Part shown: positions 5,180-5,852 of the stretch, in pieces
How positions within the stretch are numbered: position 1 is the first letter of the stretch
Layout: every line of letters begins with the position of its first letter
Assembly: GCA_017557265.1 (NCBI GenBank)
Contig: JAFZAM010000101.1
Span: forward strand, 1 to 5,852
DNA length: 5,852 nucleotides
Reading direction: 5' to 3'
From: Oscillospiraceae bacterium
GTDB lineage: Bacteria; Bacillota; Clostridia; Oscillospirales; Oscillospiraceae
Made by a program: the position numbers and the translations under genes
The notes under the pieces: generated by a model
What the model saw: only the letters and a program-made list of their open reading frames with translations
What the model was told of the DNA's origin: nothing
Database searches by the model: none

Positions 5180-5596
5180 ATGCGCGACCGGCTGGCAAGA
5201 CTATTTTACGGGAGAAACGGGATAGACAAGCTCTCCACCTTCCTCTGGGTGGTCGGGCTCGTCCTGCTCATCATATCCGGCATAGTCCGCCGCATCGGCT
5301 CCGGCGCGGTCGGGTACGCGATATGGGCGCTCGGCGTCGTCTGCATCGTCTTCGCGTTCATCCGCGTCTTCTCGCGCAACGTATCAAAGCGCGCCGCCGA
5401 GAACGAGCGCTACCTCAAGGCGAAGGCCTCCTTCCTCAATTTCTTCCGCGGCAAGAAGGCCCGCTTCGATCAGCGCCGCGACTATAAGTTCTTCAAGTGC
5501 CCCGAGTGCAAGAGCATGCTCCGCGTCCCGCGCGGCAAGGGCCGTATCTACGTGACCTGCCGCAAGTGCGGCGCCCGCTTCGAGGCGAAAAGCTGA
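5180..5596 (+). CDS. Small membrane protein with C-terminal zinc ribbon, uncharacterised clostridial family
   Basis: The 138-residue product has a short basic N-terminus with G-R-N-G-I-D-K-L at 11-18, a motif I recall as typical of an uncharacterised Clostridia family. Two probable transmembrane helices lie at about 20-37 and 43-65. A basic, helical segment follows at about 66-103. It ends in a zinc ribbon: C107-P-E-C110 and C127-R-K-C130, separated by a basic loop containing R-V-P-R-G-K-G-R. With an even number of helices both ends should lie on the same side; the many Arg and Lys residues place them in the cytoplasm, leaving the ribbon free to bind nucleic acid or protein there. No function is known to me. 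The gene has its own promoter and a strong terminator, so it is probably a single-gene unit. The start is well supported by GAGAGG 9 nt upstream. Confidence 0.88.
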   Translation: MRDRLARLFYGRNGIDKLSTFLWVVGLVLLIISGIVRRIGSGAVGYAIWALGVVCIVFAFIRVFSRNVSKRAAENERYLKAKASFLNFFRGKKARFDQRRDYKFFKCPECKSMLRVPRGKGRIYVTCRKCGARFEAKS

Positions 5597-5611
5597 ATAT
5601 GATGCGAAAAC

Positions 5612-5647
5612 GCCCGCGTTCAACTTGAACGCGGGCATTATTGTTTT
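5612..5647 (+). terminator. Intrinsic terminator of the zinc-ribbon gene
   Basis: An 11-bp stem begins at GCCCGCG and its mate ends in CGCGGGC (5612-5622 with 5626-5636), with a three-base loop, followed by ATTATTGTTTT and preceded by AAAA. It begins 16 nt after the stop codon and separates this gene from the spmA-like gene. Confidence 0.9.
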
Positions 5648-5668
5648 CTCCGGGCCGTATACTGTCCC

Positions 5669-5676
5669 GAGGTGAT
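5669..5676 (+). promoter_or_regulatory. Extended ribosome binding site for the spmA-like gene, favours a TTG start
   Basis: GAGGTGAT matches eight consecutive bases complementary to the 3' end of 16S rRNA. Measured from its GAGG core, the TTG at 5682 is 9 nt away, an ideal distance, while the in-frame ATGs at 5688 and 5694 are 15 and 21 nt away. An in-frame stop at 5673 rules out any earlier start. Confidence 0.65.
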
Positions 5677-5681
5677 ATGTT

Positions 5682-5852
5682 TTGGCGATGGGTATGCTCT
5701 GGACGGCGCTCGCGCTCGTCTCGCTCGTCTTCGCGGCGCTCACGGGCAGGCTCGACGATACGGCGAAGGCCGCGCTCGACGGCGCGGGGAGCGCGGTCAA
5801 GCTCTGCCTCTCGCTCGCGGGGGCGGTCTGCCTCTGGTCGGGCGTCATGGAG
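5682..5852 (+). CDS. spmA: Spore maturation protein A-like protein (N-terminal part, runs off the right edge)
   Basis: The 57 visible residues read as the start of a SpmA-type membrane protein: a Leu/Trp/Ala-rich first helix, then F-A-A-L-T-G-R-L-D-D, then A-L-D-G-A-G-S-A-V-K-L-C-L, then a second helix with C-L-W-S-G-V-M-E at the edge. This follows the SpmA pattern of F-A-x-x-x-G, G-A-x-x-A-V and W-x-G-x-M. SpmA carries a nucleoside-recognition (Gate) domain and acts with SpmB; in Bacillus subtilis and Clostridium perfringens it is needed for proper spore core dehydration and heat resistance. An spmB gene is expected just downstream, outside the window. The start is uncertain between TTG 5682 and ATG 5688; spacing favours TTG. 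An upstream sporulation (sigma-E) promoter was not found with confidence. Confidence 0.75.
   Translation, partial: MAMGMLWTALALVSLVFAALTGRLDDTAKAALDGAGSAVKLCLSLAGAVCLWSGVME

Noticed and set aside
5635..5665. A sigma-E-like promoter for the spmA-like gene (GCATTATT and TATACTGT, 15 bp apart)
   Set aside because: The -35 would lie in the terminator stem, the -10 match is incomplete, and the predicted start would fall inside the ribosome binding site. Transcript-start mapping in sporulating cells would settle it.
5384..5848. A 154-codon minus-strand frame covering the zinc-ribbon and spmA-like genes
   Set aside because: It runs through the strong terminator hairpin and opposite two well-supported plus-strand genes; composition is shadow-like.
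5677..5852. An alternative frame starting at the ATG at 5677, only 4 nt from the GAGG core
   Set aside because: The frame encodes an Arg/Ser-rich shadow sequence, whereas the overlapping frame gives a SpmA-like N-terminus.

Overview
The window reads as GC-rich chromosomal DNA of an endospore-forming, low-complexity Clostridia-type Firmicute, possibly an anaerobic gut lineage. The indications are the start of a spore maturation gene (spmA-like) at the right edge, strong extended Shine-Dalgarno sequences, sigma-A type promoters with near-consensus boxes, a Gram-positive style lipoprotein, and a clostridial-style flavin/Fe-S enoate reductase. No RNA genes, insertion sequences, CRISPR arrays, attachment sites or origins were recognised.

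Left edge (1-149): the first codons of a minus-strand gene run off the window (about 8 residues, resembling the N-terminus of an ASKHA-fold ATPase), preceded by a full-consensus TTGACA / TATAAT promoter. Two symmetrical elements lie between this promoter and the end of the next gene.

150-3644, minus strand: a promoter at 3616-3644 drives a 669-residue Old Yellow Enzyme / 2,4-dienoyl-CoA reductase-like flavoprotein (FMN barrel, 4Fe-4S cysteines, two nucleotide-binding folds). A 79-bp spacer holding a perfect 15-bp hairpin follows, then a 443-residue lipoprotein. I see no separate promoter for the lipoprotein, so the two are probably co-transcribed with some attenuation at the hairpin.

3645-5079, plus strand: a divergent promoter (3672-3700) drives a 444-residue MATE-family efflux transporter that starts at a GTG at 3745. 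The reductase and MATE promoters are back to back, 27 bp apart, and the same 6-7 base word (ATGGTA) occurs around both -10 regions, so shared control is possible. A reductase that modifies a small molecule, beside an exporter, would fit a detoxification or metabolite-handling pair, but substrate and regulator are not visible.

5080-5852, plus strand: a 138-residue two-helix membrane protein with a C-terminal zinc ribbon has its own promoter and a strong intrinsic terminator, and is followed by the truncated spmA-like gene. The most notable protein-level observation is that the reductase has Asn where Old Yellow Enzymes and E. coli FadH have the proton-donating Tyr. Nothing here proves a new multi-gene system.
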